A DNA stretch of 64,000 bases from Polaromonas sp. (lineage in GTDB: Bacteria > Pseudomonadota > Gammaproteobacteria > Burkholderiales > Burkholderiaceae_C), in assembly GCF_010365105.1 (NCBI RefSeq), contig NZ_JAAFGZ010000018.1, forward strand, positions 54,455 to 118,454, given 5' to 3'. A model generated the notes under the pieces. It had not been told where the DNA came from. It did not search any database and worked only from the letters and a program-made list of their open reading frames with translations. This document shows, one piece after another, positions 27,322 through 36,108 of the stretch. Numbering within the stretch: position 1 is the first letter of the stretch; the number at the start of each line of letters is the position of its first letter. The position numbers and the translations under genes were made by a program.

Positions 27322-28032
27322 ATGAACCCCATCGAACATTCCCCCGGCCTCGTCATCAACCTGGCCACGCCTGACCTCAAACTGAGCGACTTCAAACTGA
27401 TTGCCTTCGACATGGATTCGACGCTCATCAACATCGAATGCGTCGATGAAATTGCCGATGCCGTGGGCCGCAAGGCTGAAGTGGCGGCCATCACCGAAGC
27501 GGCCATGCGCGGCGAGATCACCGACTTCAAGGACAGCCTGCGCCGGCGCGTGGCGCTGCTCAAGGGCGTGAGCGTGGCCAGCATGGAAGCGGTTTACCGC
27601 GAGCGCCTGAAGCTCAACCCGGGTGCGGCGGAACTGGTGCACGCCTGCAAGGATGCGGGCATGAAGGTGCTGCTGGTCAGCGGCGGTTTTACCTTCTTCG
27701 CCGACCGGGTGCAGGGCGAGCTGGGCATCGACTACCTGCGCGCCAATGTGCTGGAAATCGAGAACGGCCTGCTGACCGGCAAGCTGGTCGATCAGCCCTG
27801 GGGCGACATCTGCGACGGCGAGGAAAAACGCCGCACGCTGCTGGAGACCTGCGCACAGCTCGGCATCAACCCGCTGCAGGCGATTGCCATGGGCGACGGC
27901 GCCAACGACCTGCCGATGATGGGCGCCGCCGGCCTGTCGGTGGCCTACCATGCCAAGCCGAAAGTGCGCGAGCAGGCGATGGTGGCGATCAATGAAGGCG
28001 GGCTGGACCGCTTGCTGGAGTTGCTTAGCTGA
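27322..28032 (+). CDS. serB: phosphoserine phosphatase SerB
   Basis: HAD-family enzyme for the last step of serine synthesis, 236 residues. Seen: nucleophile motif FDMDSTLI with Asp30 and Asp32, ECVDEIAD, motif II VSGGFTFF, and motif III/IV MGDGANDLPMM. It lacks the N-terminal ACT domain of some SerB proteins. ATG at 27322 has no clear ribosome site; the upstream region is a repeat copy. An ABC exporter gene follows after 39 bases. Confidence 0.95.
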   Translation: MNPIEHSPGLVINLATPDLKLSDFKLIAFDMDSTLINIECVDEIADAVGRKAEVAAITEAAMRGEITDFKDSLRRRVALLKGVSVASMEAVYRERLKLNPGAAELVHACKDAGMKVLLVSGGFTFFADRVQGELGIDYLRANVLEIENGLLTGKLVDQPWGDICDGEEKRRTLLETCAQLGINPLQAIAMGDGANDLPMMGAAGLSVAYHAKPKVREQAMVAINEGGLDRLLELLS

Positions 28033-28071
28033 AGCGTTGAAATGATCAAGCGCTGAACGACCCTTCACTCC

Positions 28072-29913
28072 ATGAACCTGTTCCAAAAATTCGAAAGCCT
28101 GCTGCATTCCTACCCCGAAGCAGAACCGGTGCTGCCGCCCAAGGGTTTTATCGCCTTCATCTGGGCCTGCAGCCGGGGCGCACGCGGCTTTATCCTGCTG
28201 ATGTCGGTGCTGTCCGGCCTGCTGGCGGCCTTCGAGGCCTTGCTGTTCGCCATGCTGGGCCGCATCGTGGACTGGCTGGGCCGCACGCCACCGGCCCGGT
28301 TGTGGATCGAGCAAGGCACGACGCTGAAAGTGCTGGCCGGTCTGGTGATTGCCAGCATTGCGGTGGTGGCCTTGCAAACCGTCATCAAGCACCAGACGCT
28401 GGCCATTAATTTTCCGATGCGCTTGCGCTGGAATTTCCACCGCCTGATGCTGGGCCAGAGCATGGCTTTTTACCAGGACGAATTTGCCGGACGGCTGACC
28501 ACCAAGGTCATGCAGACGGCGCTGGCGGTGCGCGATACGCTGTTTGTGCTGGCCGATGTGCTGGTGGCGATGGTGATTTACATCGCCACCATGACGGTGC
28601 TGGCGGGCGCCTTTGACCTCAAGCTGGTGCTGCCGTTTCTGGTCTGGCTGCTGCTGTATATCGGCTCGCTCTTTTTCTTTGTGCCCCGGCTGGGACATGT
28701 CGGCAAGCAGCAGGCCGATGCGCGTTCGCTCATGACCGGCCGCATCACCGACGCCTACACCAACATCACCACCGTCAAGCTGTTTTCCCACACGCACCGC
28801 GAAGCCGCGTTTGCGCGCTCGGCGATGCAGGAGTTCATGGACACCGGCCACAGCCAGATGCGCCTCGTCAGTGCGTTTGAGGTTGTCAACCATGCGCTGA
28901 GCATGGGTCTGATTCTCGGCATGGCCGGGACGTCGCTGTGGTTGTGGCAACTGGGCGAGGTCGGCGTCGGTGCGGTCGCGGCGGCCACCGCCATGGCGCT
29001 CCGGCTGCAGGGCATGTCGCACTGGATCATGTGGGAGATGACCAGCCTGTTTGAAGGCGTCGGCACGGTGCAGGACGGCATCAACACGCTGTCGCAGCCG
29101 CGTGTGATCGAGGACGCCGCCCGGGCCGGCGTGCTCGCCGTGCCACACGGTGAAGTGCGCTTCGAAGACGTGAGCTTCAGCTACGGCCAGGGGACTCGGG
29201 TGATTGAAAAGCTCAACCTGACGGTCAAGCCGGGCGAGAAAATCGGCTTGATCGGCCGTTCGGGGGCGGGCAAGTCCACACTGGTCAACCTGTTGCTGCG
29301 CTTTCATGACGTCGAGGCCGGGCGGATTCTGATCGACGGCCAGAATATTGCCGGCGTGACGCAGGACAGCCTGCGCAGCCAGATCGGCATGGTCACGCAG
29401 GACACGTCGCTGTTGCATCGCTCGGTGCGCGACAACATCACCTACAGCCGGCCCGGCGCGACTGAGGAGGCGATGCGGCTGGCGGCCCGGCAGGCCGAGG
29501 CCGACGGTTTCATTGCCGGCCTGACGGACCTGCAGGGGCGCACGGGTTTTGATGCGCATGTCGGCGAGCGCGGCGTGAAGCTCTCGGGCGGCCAGCGCCA
29601 GCGTGTGGCCATTGCCCGCGTGATGCTGAAGGACGCGCCCATCCTGCTGCTCGATGAAGCCACCAGCGCGCTGGACTCCGAAGTGGAAATTGCCATCCAG
29701 ACCAGCCTGAACACACTGATGAAGGGCAAGACCGTGATTGCGATTGCCCACCGCCTCTCGACCATCGCGGCGATGGACCGCCTGATCGTGCTGGACCAGG
29801 GCCGCATCGTGGAAGAAGGCGATCACCGCGCCCTGCTCGCCCTTGGCGGTGTTTACGCGCGGCTTTGGGCACACCAGAGCGGCGGTTTTCTACCCGACGA
29901 GACCGAGGAATAG
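28072..29913 (+). CDS. ABC exporter, fused membrane and ATPase domains (MsbA-like)
   Basis: A 613-residue half-transporter. Seen: an N-terminal six-helix transmembrane domain (residues about 25-340), then a nucleotide-binding domain with Walker A GRSGAGKST near 395, Q-loop QDTSLLHRS, signature LSGGQRQR near 504, Walker B ILLLDEATSALD and H-loop AIAHRLS. This is the type IV exporter fold; the substrate (lipid, drug or peptide) is not set by sequence. It likely works as a homodimer. It follows serB on the same strand. Confidence 0.9.
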   Translation: MNLFQKFESLLHSYPEAEPVLPPKGFIAFIWACSRGARGFILLMSVLSGLLAAFEALLFAMLGRIVDWLGRTPPARLWIEQGTTLKVLAGLVIASIAVVALQTVIKHQTLAINFPMRLRWNFHRLMLGQSMAFYQDEFAGRLTTKVMQTALAVRDTLFVLADVLVAMVIYIATMTVLAGAFDLKLVLPFLVWLLLYIGSLFFFVPRLGHVGKQQADARSLMTGRITDAYTNITTVKLFSHTHREAAFARSAMQEFMDTGHSQMRLVSAFEVVNHALSMGLILGMAGTSLWLWQLGEVGVGAVAAATAMALRLQGMSHWIMWEMTSLFEGVGTVQDGINTLSQPRVIEDAARAGVLAVPHGEVRFEDVSFSYGQGTRVIEKLNLTVKPGEKIGLIGRSGAGKSTLVNLLLRFHDVEAGRILIDGQNIAGVTQDSLRSQIGMVTQDTSLLHRSVRDNITYSRPGATEEAMRLAARQAEADGFIAGLTDLQGRTGFDAHVGERGVKLSGGQRQRVAIARVMLKDAPILLLDEATSALDSEVEIAIQTSLNTLMKGKTVIAIAHRLSTIAAMDRLIVLDQGRIVEEGDHRALLALGGVYARLWAHQSGGFLPDETEE

Positions 29914-29923
29914 GCGCAGGCCG

Positions 29924-31261
29924 TCAGTGCCCGCCATGCAGCTTGGCATGAATGCGCCGGATATTGCGCCAGACAAACCACAACACCAGCGGAATCAAGG
30001 CGCCGGCGAGCATTTCCGGATTGACCGGCGCGCCCGCTGCCTTGGCCGCCTTGCCGGCGTAAAGCAGCAGGCTGATGACGTAGTACGAGATGGCGGCAAT
30101 CGACAGGCCTTCAACCGTCGATTGCAGGCGCAGTTGCAGCTCCTGCCCGCGCGTGAGCTTTTCCAGCAGCACCTGATTTTGCGTTTCGGTGGCAATGTCC
30201 ACCCGGGTGCGCAGCAAGGCGCTGGTGCGCGTCACCCGCTCCGACAGCGAGGTCAGGCGCTGTGCCGTGGCGGCCACCGTGGCAATGGCAGGCGACAGCC
30301 GGCGCTGCATGAATTCGCTCAGCGTCTGGGTGCCTGAAATCGGCTTTTCGCGCAGTTCGGTCAGGCGCTGGCCGACCAGTGTGTTGTAGGCACGGGTGGC
30401 GGAAAAACGGTAAATGTGCTCGGCGGTGGCGCGCTCGACGCGGGCGGCCAGCGACACCAGCGTGTCAAGCAGTTCCTGGTCCGACGCCGACTTGCCTTCC
30501 AGCCGGGCCGTGATGTCGGCCAGCGCGCTTTCGGCTTCAGACAGCATGGGCGCGAGTTGCTTGACCACCGGCAAGCCGCGCAAGGCCATCAGCCGGTAGA
30601 TTTCGACCTCCAGCAGGCGCTGCGAAATACGGCCGGCGCGGCTTTCGCTGGTGCCCGGCGCGGCAATTACAAGCATGCGCTCAAAGCCGTCGGCGCCAAT
30701 CTGGAAGTCGGTCACCGCCCACGAATGGCCGTGGCCCAGTTGCGAGGCAATCACCGGACGCCCGCCGAACCAGGCCTGCGCCTGCGCCATCAGCGCGGGC
30801 GCATCGCCGAGCAGGCCTTCGACCATGACCAGCTGGATGGCCGACACGGTGCGCCCCGGAATGCCGCGCAGCCATTCAGGCGTGACGGCCAGGCCAGAAA
30901 GCAGTTCGGGTTCGGACGCGCCAAGCAGCGCACCGTCAGGCAGCGCCTGCACGATGGAATAGCGGGTGAATTCGGTATGCCGCTCCCATTTCACGGTGAA
31001 GTGACCGCACGGCAGGCGCAGGAAATTGCCGCTCAGGCGTTCCAGCGGCAGCTCAGCCTGGCCGCTCAGGCGGCGCAGATGCGCACACTCGTCTTCACGC
31101 GTGATGCCGGCATTGAGCACGGCGACCTGCACGATCAGCGCCGGCAGCCGCACCCGCGCAGGCGGGCGGGCATGCACCTCGTTGTGCAGCGCACTGCGCT
31201 GCGGATCATCGGGCGGCAGGTAGCTGGCCGAAAGGCAAAGCGGAGGCAGGCTGGAGGTCAT
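29924..31261 (-). CDS. DUF3422 family membrane-associated protein
   Basis: A 445-residue protein of the uncharacterised DUF3422 family. Seen: an N-terminal HNEVHARPPARVRLP motif that marks the family, a soluble middle with FxGGRPV and GHSWAVTDFQIG, a helical region rich in coiled-coil pattern (LEKLTRGQELQLRLQSTVEGLS), and two C-terminal membrane helices (IAAISYYVISLLLYAG and MLAGALIPLVLWFVWRN). The coiled-coil-plus-helix end resembles membrane anchors of Mg-transporter-like proteins. Function unknown. It is convergent with the ABC exporter gene. Confidence 0.85.
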   Translation of the reverse strand: MTSSLPPLCLSASYLPPDDPQRSALHNEVHARPPARVRLPALIVQVAVLNAGITREDECAHLRRLSGQAELPLERLSGNFLRLPCGHFTVKWERHTEFTRYSIVQALPDGALLGASEPELLSGLAVTPEWLRGIPGRTVSAIQLVMVEGLLGDAPALMAQAQAWFGGRPVIASQLGHGHSWAVTDFQIGADGFERMLVIAAPGTSESRAGRISQRLLEVEIYRLMALRGLPVVKQLAPMLSEAESALADITARLEGKSASDQELLDTLVSLAARVERATAEHIYRFSATRAYNTLVGQRLTELREKPISGTQTLSEFMQRRLSPAIATVAATAQRLTSLSERVTRTSALLRTRVDIATETQNQVLLEKLTRGQELQLRLQSTVEGLSIAAISYYVISLLLYAGKAAKAAGAPVNPEMLAGALIPLVLWFVWRNIRRIHAKLHGGH

Positions 31262-31268
31262 GAATGAA

Positions 31269-31286
31269 TACTACTTTTTTGATAGC
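31269..31286. repeat. dispersed palindromic repeat upstream of the DUF3422 gene
   Basis: TACTACTTTTTTGATAGC ends 8 bases upstream of the DUF3422 start codon. Confidence 0.55.
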
Positions 31287-31346
31287 TGGACACGCCCGGC
31301 AGGCTTGCAGAAACAGGTTTATTCACCATATTCCGGTACTCTGGAC

Positions 31347-31637
31347 TCACGCCATCTTGCCGTTTAGCGCCTGCGCTGACCGGCGTTGCACCTGACCCGG
31401 CAAGGTGCTGGAAGCAGGCACCGGGCCAATCGCATGGCGCTGGCCGTTGCAGACTTCATGGCTGATGGCCAGGTTCTCGGCATGGCTGTTGCCGCCGTCG
31501 CACAAAGCCTGGATATGTTCCAGTGTCGCCGCCTCTGGCGTGACATGCTGGCCGCAGACCCAGCACGGCACCACGCCATGCAACTGGCGGGCGACGGTGC
31601 GGTACATCTTGATGCGGAGGTGCTGCAAACTGCTCAT
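31347..31637 (-). CDS. small HNH-endonuclease-like protein
   Basis: A 96-residue protein with paired cysteines CWVCG at residues 25-29, then LEHIQALCDGG with the first His of an HNH-type motif, NSHAENLAISHEVCNGQRH with the second His and further Cys. This pattern resembles short zinc-bearing HNH nucleases. ATG at 31637 was chosen; an in-frame ATG at 31697 would add 20 residues. No neighbour explains its role. It lies between the DUF3422 gene and the bacterioferritin gene. Confidence 0.6.
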   Translation of the reverse strand: MSSLQHLRIKMYRTVARQLHGVVPCWVCGQHVTPEAATLEHIQALCDGGNSHAENLAISHEVCNGQRHAIGPVPASSTLPGQVQRRSAQALNGKMA

Positions 31638-31772
31638 GCGGGCATTTTCATTCAAAAAAATGCATTTTCTGGACCCAACGCTGCTGAGAGCGGTCATGCG
31701 ATTGCCCCTTTGGCTTGCTCGTTGCGGCGGGCATGCCGACAATAGCCCCTTTCCCAACATCAAAGGATTGCC

Positions 31773-32249
31773 ATGAAGGGCGACGCACAAGTCATTGCAT
31801 ACCTGCAGGCCCAGCTCAAAAACGAGCTGACCGCCATCAACCAGTATTTCCTGCATTACCGCATGTACAAACACTGGGGCCTGGACAAGCTGGCGAAGAA
31901 GGAATACGACGAATCCATCGGCGAGATGAAGCATGCCGACAGGCTGATGGACCGCCTGTTCATGCTCGACGCCCTGCCCAACCTGCAGGACCTGGGCAAG
32001 CTGATGATTGGCGAGGATGTGCTGGAGGTCCTCAATTGCGACCTGAAGCTGGAGTCGGCCGCGCAGGTCACGGTCAAGGACGGCATAGCGCACTGCGAAA
32101 GCGTTCGCGACTATGTGTCGCGCGATTTGCTGCAGGACATCCTGAACGACACAGAGGAACACATCGACTTCCTGGAAACCCAGATTGACCTGGCCGGCAA
32201 GGTCGGCATCCAGAACTACATCCAGAGCCAGATGGGCGAGCTGAGTTAA
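31773..32249 (+). CDS. bfr: bacterioferritin
   Basis: Iron-storage subunit that forms a 24-mer with haem, 158 residues. Seen: ferroxidase ligands Glu18 (KNELTAINQYF), Glu51 and His54 (GEMKHADRL), and axial haem ligand Met52. The normal length is kept. ATG at 31773. A strong terminator follows, and the iron-uptake genes come next, so it belongs to the iron block. The matching ferredoxin Bfd, which reduces stored iron, is encoded 3.5 kb downstream. Confidence 0.95.
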   Translation: MKGDAQVIAYLQAQLKNELTAINQYFLHYRMYKHWGLDKLAKKEYDESIGEMKHADRLMDRLFMLDALPNLQDLGKLMIGEDVLEVLNCDLKLESAAQVTVKDGIAHCESVRDYVSRDLLQDILNDTEEHIDFLETQIDLAGKVGIQNYIQSQMGELS

Positions 32250-32292
32250 AGGCACATTCCGGTTGCCGCTTCATTCGGGGCAGCAGCTTTAA

Positions 32293-32327
32293 ACAACAAC
32301 GGGGCTTTTTGGCCCCGTTGTTGTTTT
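32293..32327 (+). terminator. strong rho-independent terminator after bfr
   Basis: ACAACAACGGGGC pairs with GCCCCGTTGTTGT around TTTTTG, followed by TTTT. Stem of 13 bases; works for the plus strand. Confidence 0.85.
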
Positions 32328-32372
32328 CAGGCTTCAAACTTGGTGAAAGATACGTTTTTTAGCCTAAAGTAA

Positions 32373-32393
32373 TTACGAATAATTCTCATTTGA
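32373..32393 (+). promoter_or_regulatory. Fur box upstream of the siderophore receptor gene
   Basis: The stretch TTACGAATAATTCTCATTTGA matches the right half of the Fur consensus (AATAATTCTCATT type). It lies about 180 bases before the receptor start and just after the bfr terminator. Inferred to give iron repression; no other gene occupies 32250-32550. Confidence 0.7.
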
Positions 32394-32550
32394 CATAAAC
32401 TCAACACTCAATTCACGAGCCAGCCAACTCGCGTCCCGGAGGGACCGCTTCGAGCACAGCCAAGCCATTTTCTGTCAACCGGTCCGCAGCTTGTCAAGCC
32501 GGACCCTGCTTGGAGTCCTTCCCTTGGCACAACCTTCTGCACGTCCTGTG

Positions 32551-34806
32551 CGCATCAGGCGCACCGCAACATCGCGCCCTGCCGGCATCACCCAGCGGTC
32601 TTCCACCGCCGATTTCAAGCCATCGTCCGAACGGGCGCTCTTGCCTCTGGGCGCGTTGATGCTGGCCGCTTCCGTTTCAGGCTGGGCGCAAGGCATGGCG
32701 CCCGACACCCCTGCCACGGCCATGACAGGCGCAACGCAGGTTGAAGGCAAAACCCTGGCGCCCGTCACCGTGACCGGAACCCGCGACCGCGCAGCCCAGA
32801 CCTACCAGAGCGGCGTCACCAGCGTCGGCAAGATGCCGGTGGCGGCCAAGGACATTCCGCAGTCGCTGACCGTGATAAACGACAAGCTGATCCATGACCA
32901 GGGCAAGGACAGCTTCAAAAGCGCGCTGGAAAACGTCATCGGCATCACGTTCGAGGCCGGCGAAGGCGGCCGCGTCGGCGACAACATCCGGCTGCGCGGC
33001 TTCAGCGCGGCGGGCGACATTTACCTCGACGGCATGCGCGACATTGCGCAGTACAACCGTGACTTGTTCAACATCGACCGGGTGGAAGTGTTGCGCGGAT
33101 CCGCGTCCATGCTGTTTGGCCGGGGCTCTACCGGCGGCATCGTGAGCCAGGTCAGCAAGCAGCCGCGACTGATCACTGAGCAGGAAGTCAATGCGACGAT
33201 TGGCACCAACGGCTACCAGCGCTACATGGGTGATTTCAATTTCAAGCTCGATGACGATGCCGCCCTGCGCATCAATGCCATGGCGACCGACGGCGACGGG
33301 CGCGGCGACAATGCCGGCGCCTCCACGCATCGACGCGGCCTGGCGCTGGACTACCGATTCGGCATTGGCACCGCCAACGAATTCGCGGTCAGCTACTACC
33401 ACCTGCATTACAACGACAAGCCCGACTGGGGTTTCCAGTGGCTGGAAGGCAAACCAGCGCCCTCGCCCACCCACAAATACTGGTATGGCCTGGACAGCGA
33501 CTTCCAGAACGACAAGGCCGATGTATTGACCTTGTCGCACACCCACCGCTGGAGCGACGGCAGCAGCCTGAAAACCACAGCGCGCGACGGTCACTACTCG
33601 CGCGCCATGTGGGCCACGCAATCCAGTTTTTCCTCCGGTACAACCAGCCTCAACATCAACCCGAACACGCTGGTGAACCGGCGCACCAATGCCAAGTCGG
33701 GCGAAGAACACCACACCTTCTTGCAGACCGACTACCTGACAACGACCCACTGGTTTGGCCGCAAGAACAGCTTGCTGGTCGGCGCTGAATACGCACTTGA
33801 AAAGGCCAATCGCTCCACCTACCCTTTGTTGGCCAGTGCCAAGCCAGCCACCACGGCGGGCAATCCGGGCAGTGCCGGTATCAGCGGCGATCTGACGCAG
33901 CGGCTGGCCACGGAATTCCAGGCGCGCACGCTGGGCATTTATTTGCAGGACACGGTAGACATTGCGCCGCACTGGAAGCTGGTGGGCGGTTTGCGCCTTG
34001 ACAACTTCAAGGGCGACTACGAACGCACCGGCAATACCGCGCCCAACAACACGCCGTTGTCGCGCTCGGACACCCTGCTGAGCAAACGCCTGGGCGTGAT
34101 GTTTCAGCCCACCGACGAGGTGAGTTATTACGCATCTTATGGCACGTCGTTCAACACCTCCGGCGACCTCTACCAGTTTGACCCAACCTCGGCCAATACC
34201 GACCCGGAAAGCAGCCGCAACATGGAAATCGGCGCCAAGTGGGAACTGTACGGTGGCGACCTGTCGTTCCGCACGGCACTGGCACGCACGGAAAAGTTCA
34301 ACGAGCGCAACACCGACATCGATACCGCCAACAATTCCTACCTGCTGTCGGGCAAGCGCCACACCGATGCACTGGAGTTCGAGATTGCCGGCCGCATCAC
34401 GCCGCAGTGGGATATTTTTGCCGGCGTCGGCTTCATGAAAGCGGTGATTGACCAGGCAGGCTCGAATGCGGCCGGTCAGGCTGAAGTCGGGCAAAACCCG
34501 GGGCTGAGCCCGAGCCGCCAGGCGACCTTGTTCTCGACCTACCGCATCGGTGACAAGTGGCGCGTCGGCGGTGGCTTCACGGCGGTAAGCCAGAACAAGC
34601 CCGCCAACAGCGTGACCTCTCTGAACCGCGCACCGGGTTATGTCAAGGCCGACGCGCTGCTCGAATACCGCGTCAACGAGGGCACCAGCCTGAAACTCAA
34701 CATCGACAACCTGTTTGACAAGGTGTACTACAACACGCTGTACCGGGGCTTTGCCGCACCGGGCGACGAGCGCAGTGTGCGCCTGACGCTGACCAGCCGG
34801 TTCTGA
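32551..34806 (+). CDS. TonB-dependent catecholate siderophore receptor (Fiu-like)
   Basis: An outer-membrane ligand-gated porin of about 751 residues. Seen: an export signal with hydrophobic LPLGALMLAASVSGWAQG, TonB-box region VEGKTLAPVTVTG, plug domain (KDIPQSLTVINDKLI, IRLRGFS, VEVLRGSASMLFGRGSTGGIV) and a C-terminal barrel ending LTLTSRF. The plug wording and the adjoining piuC gene match the Fiu family for ferric catecholates. The start is uncertain: GTG at 32551 (MRIRRT after the initiator) or TTG at 32491; I prefer the former because homologues begin near there. Signs of Fur control lie upstream. Confidence 0.88.
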   Translation, partial: RIRRTATSRPAGITQRSSTADFKPSSERALLPLGALMLAASVSGWAQGMAPDTPATAMTGATQVEGKTLAPVTVTGTRDRAAQTYQSGVTSVGKMPVAAKDIPQSLTVINDKLIHDQGKDSFKSALENVIGITFEAGEGGRVGDNIRLRGFSAAGDIYLDGMRDIAQYNRDLFNIDRVEVLRGSASMLFGRGSTGGIVSQVSKQPRLITEQEVNATIGTNGYQRYMGDFNFKLDDDAALRINAMATDGDGRGDNAGASTHRRGLALDYRFGIGTANEFAVSYYHLHYNDKPDWGFQWLEGKPAPSPTHKYWYGLDSDFQNDKADVLTLSHTHRWSDGSSLKTTARDGHYSRAMWATQSSFSSGTTSLNINPNTLVNRRTNAKSGEEHHTFLQTDYLTTTHWFGRKNSLLVGAEYALEKANRSTYPLLASAKPATTAGNPGSAGISGDLTQRLATEFQARTLGIYLQDTVDIAPHWKLVGGLRLDNFKGDYERTGNTAPNNTPLSRSDTLLSKRLGVMFQPTDEVSYYASYGTSFNTSGDLYQFDPTSANTDPESSRNMEIGAKWELYGGDLSFRTALARTEKFNERNTDIDTANNSYLLSGKRHTDALEFEIAGRITPQWDIFAGVGFMKAVIDQAGSNAAGQAEVGQNPGLSPSRQATLFSTYRIGDKWRVGGGFTAVSQNKPANSVTSLNRAPGYVKADALLEYRVNEGTSLKLNIDNLFDKVYYNTLYRGFAAPGDERSVRLTLTSRF

Positions 34807-34814
34807 CACCGAAA

Positions 34815-34873
34815 CGCCTGCCATCAGGCGCCCTTGCCTCCTCGGACATTCCGGATTCATGCCGCAATGTCCG
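34815..34873 (+). other. two hairpins between the receptor gene and piuC
   Basis: CGCCTGccatCAGGCG at 34815-34830 and CGGACATT (34843-34850) with AATGTCCG (34866-34873) can form stems. There is no T-run, so rather than a full terminator they may be mRNA-processing or stability elements between the two genes. Confidence 0.4.
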
Positions 34874-34892
34874 ATTCCTTTTGGAAATACCC

Positions 34893-35606
34893 ATGCTGCT
34901 TCGCATTCCCCAAGTCCTTGCGCCTGACGAGCTCGCGCAAGTCCGCCAGTTGATCCTCAGCGCCGACTGGGCTGATGGTCGCATCACCGCCGGCAGCCAG
35001 TCTGGCACGGTCAAGAACAACCGGCAGCTGCCTGAAGAACTGCCGGCCGCCCAGCAGGCCCGCCACCTGGTTTCGGTGGCACTGGCCCGCAACCCGATGT
35101 TCGTGACCGGCGCGCTGCCCAAATCGGTCTATCCGCCGCTGTTCAACCGCTATGGCGGCGGCAGCGCCACCAACCACTTCGGCAACCACATCGACAACGC
35201 GGTGCGCACCCATGCGGCTACGGCGCGCCATGTGCGCACCGATATTTCCTGCACGCTGTTCCTGAGCGACCCGGCCAGCTACGACGGCGGCGAGCTCGTG
35301 GTGCAGGACACCTACGGCGAGCAGCGCATCAAGTTTGAAGCAGGCGACCTGGTGATGTACCCCGGAACGTCGGTACACCGCGTCGAGCCCGTGGCGCGCG
35401 GCGAACGGCTGGCCTGTTTTTTCTGGATTGAAAGCATGGTTCGCGCCGATGCGAAGCGCCGGCTGCTGTACGACATGGACATGGCGATCACCTCGCTGCG
35501 GCAGAAAGACATGGCGCAGGCCGCGCCAGGCAGCGCCGAAAGCAGCGAGGTCGTCAGGCTGACCGGCTGCTACCACAACCTGCTGCGCATGTGGGCCAAC
35601 GTTTGA
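34893..35606 (+). CDS. piuC: Fe(II)/2-oxoglutarate-dependent hydroxylase PiuC/YbiX
   Basis: A 237-residue PKHD-type dioxygenase encoded after iron-siderophore receptors. Seen: FNRYGGGSATNHFGNHIDNA with the H-x-D iron ligands, a GELVVQDTYGEQRIKFEAGDLVMYPGTSVHRVEPVARGER stretch with the distal His and the Arg for 2-oxoglutarate. Its reaction in the cell is unknown; it may process catechols. ATG at 34893 follows TTGGAAAT. The fiu-ybiX order is conserved in enterobacteria and pseudomonads, which supports both calls. Confidence 0.92.
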   Translation: MLLRIPQVLAPDELAQVRQLILSADWADGRITAGSQSGTVKNNRQLPEELPAAQQARHLVSVALARNPMFVTGALPKSVYPPLFNRYGGGSATNHFGNHIDNAVRTHAATARHVRTDISCTLFLSDPASYDGGELVVQDTYGEQRIKFEAGDLVMYPGTSVHRVEPVARGERLACFFWIESMVRADAKRRLLYDMDMAITSLRQKDMAQAAPGSAESSEVVRLTGCYHNLLRMWANV

Positions 35607-35670
35607 GCGGAAAATCGTTTCCCGACCTGGTCAAAAGTTTTTATTACAAACATAAACACTAGCCAATTGC

Positions 35671-35692
35671 AAATGCGACCTATTCTCATTTA
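35671..35692 (+). promoter_or_regulatory. Fur box upstream of bfd
   Basis: AAATGCGACCTATTCTCATTT (35671-35691) has inverted ends AAATG/CATTT and the CATTCTCATT-like half-site, about 45 bases before the bfd start. Inferred to control bfd-tonB-exbBD-hemP. Confidence 0.7.
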
Positions 35693-35736
35693 TAATGGAG
35701 TCGTCCGATTGAAACTATCTGCACTCAAGGCCAACC

Positions 35737-35970
35737 ATGATCATCTGTGTCTGCCGCCGAATCTCTGACCGCGAAATTGCCCGCCACGCCCGTGCCGGCA
35801 TGGGCTTTGACGACATCCAGTTCGAACTCGGTGTAGCCACGCAGTGCGGCCGGTGCGAGAGCAGTGCCCGCGATGTGGTGTCCCAATGCAGCGCCACCTG
35901 CCCAAGCGCCAATATTTCGCAGGCCGCAGACTTGGCGCCGGGCCCGCCATGGAACATTCAGGCAGCGTGA
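35737..35970 (+). CDS. bfd: bacterioferritin-associated ferredoxin Bfd
   Basis: A 77-residue [2Fe-2S] protein that gives electrons to bacterioferritin to release iron. Seen: CVC at residues 4-6 (ligand pair) and CGRC with the second pair about residues 37-41; the helix-turn region [20 protein letters not shown] matches BFD-like domains. The C-terminal part ([16 protein letters not shown]) is longer than in E. coli Bfd. ATG at 35737, 45 bases after a Fur box. Likely first gene of the tonB operon. Confidence 0.92.
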   Translation: MIICVCRRISDREIARHARAGMGFDDIQFELGVATQCGRCESSARDVVSQCSATCPSANISQAADLAPGPPWNIQAA

Positions 35971-36035
35971 TCGCCGCACTTCCCGTCAGCCTGATGCTGG
36001 TGATTGGCGCTGCGTGGTGGATCTTTCGCCGCTGA
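35949..36035 (+). CDS. possible 28-residue membrane peptide
   Basis: ATG at 35949 opens a 28-codon frame, [20 protein letters not shown] and on, ending WWIFRR. It overlaps the end of bfd in another frame and has one hydrophobic segment followed by a positive end, like small membrane proteins. No clear ribosome site was seen. It sits between bfd and tonB. Low confidence; it could be chance. Confidence 0.3.
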   Translation: MEHSGSVIAALPVSLMLVIGAAWWIFRR

Positions 36036-36079
36036 AACCTGTCAAATACCTGTTGCACATGGGTTCCTCGCTGCTGCGC

Positions 36080-36098
36080 TGCTACTTTTTTTGAAACC
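36080..36098. repeat. partial copy of the dispersed repeat upstream of tonB
   Basis: TGCTACTTTTTTTGAAACC matches the left half and spacer of the repeat; the right half is lost. It ends 10 bases before the tonB start. Confidence 0.4.
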
Positions 36099-36108
36099 TC
36101 TTTCTTTC

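Noticed and set aside
27094..29874. 926-codon open frame on the minus strand
   Set aside because: Opposite serB and the ABC exporter; no domain, His/Gln/Arg-rich, no plausible start. Antisense shadow.
32677..34860. 727-codon open frame on the minus strand
   Set aside because: Opposite the siderophore receptor; composition and lack of motifs mark it as a shadow.
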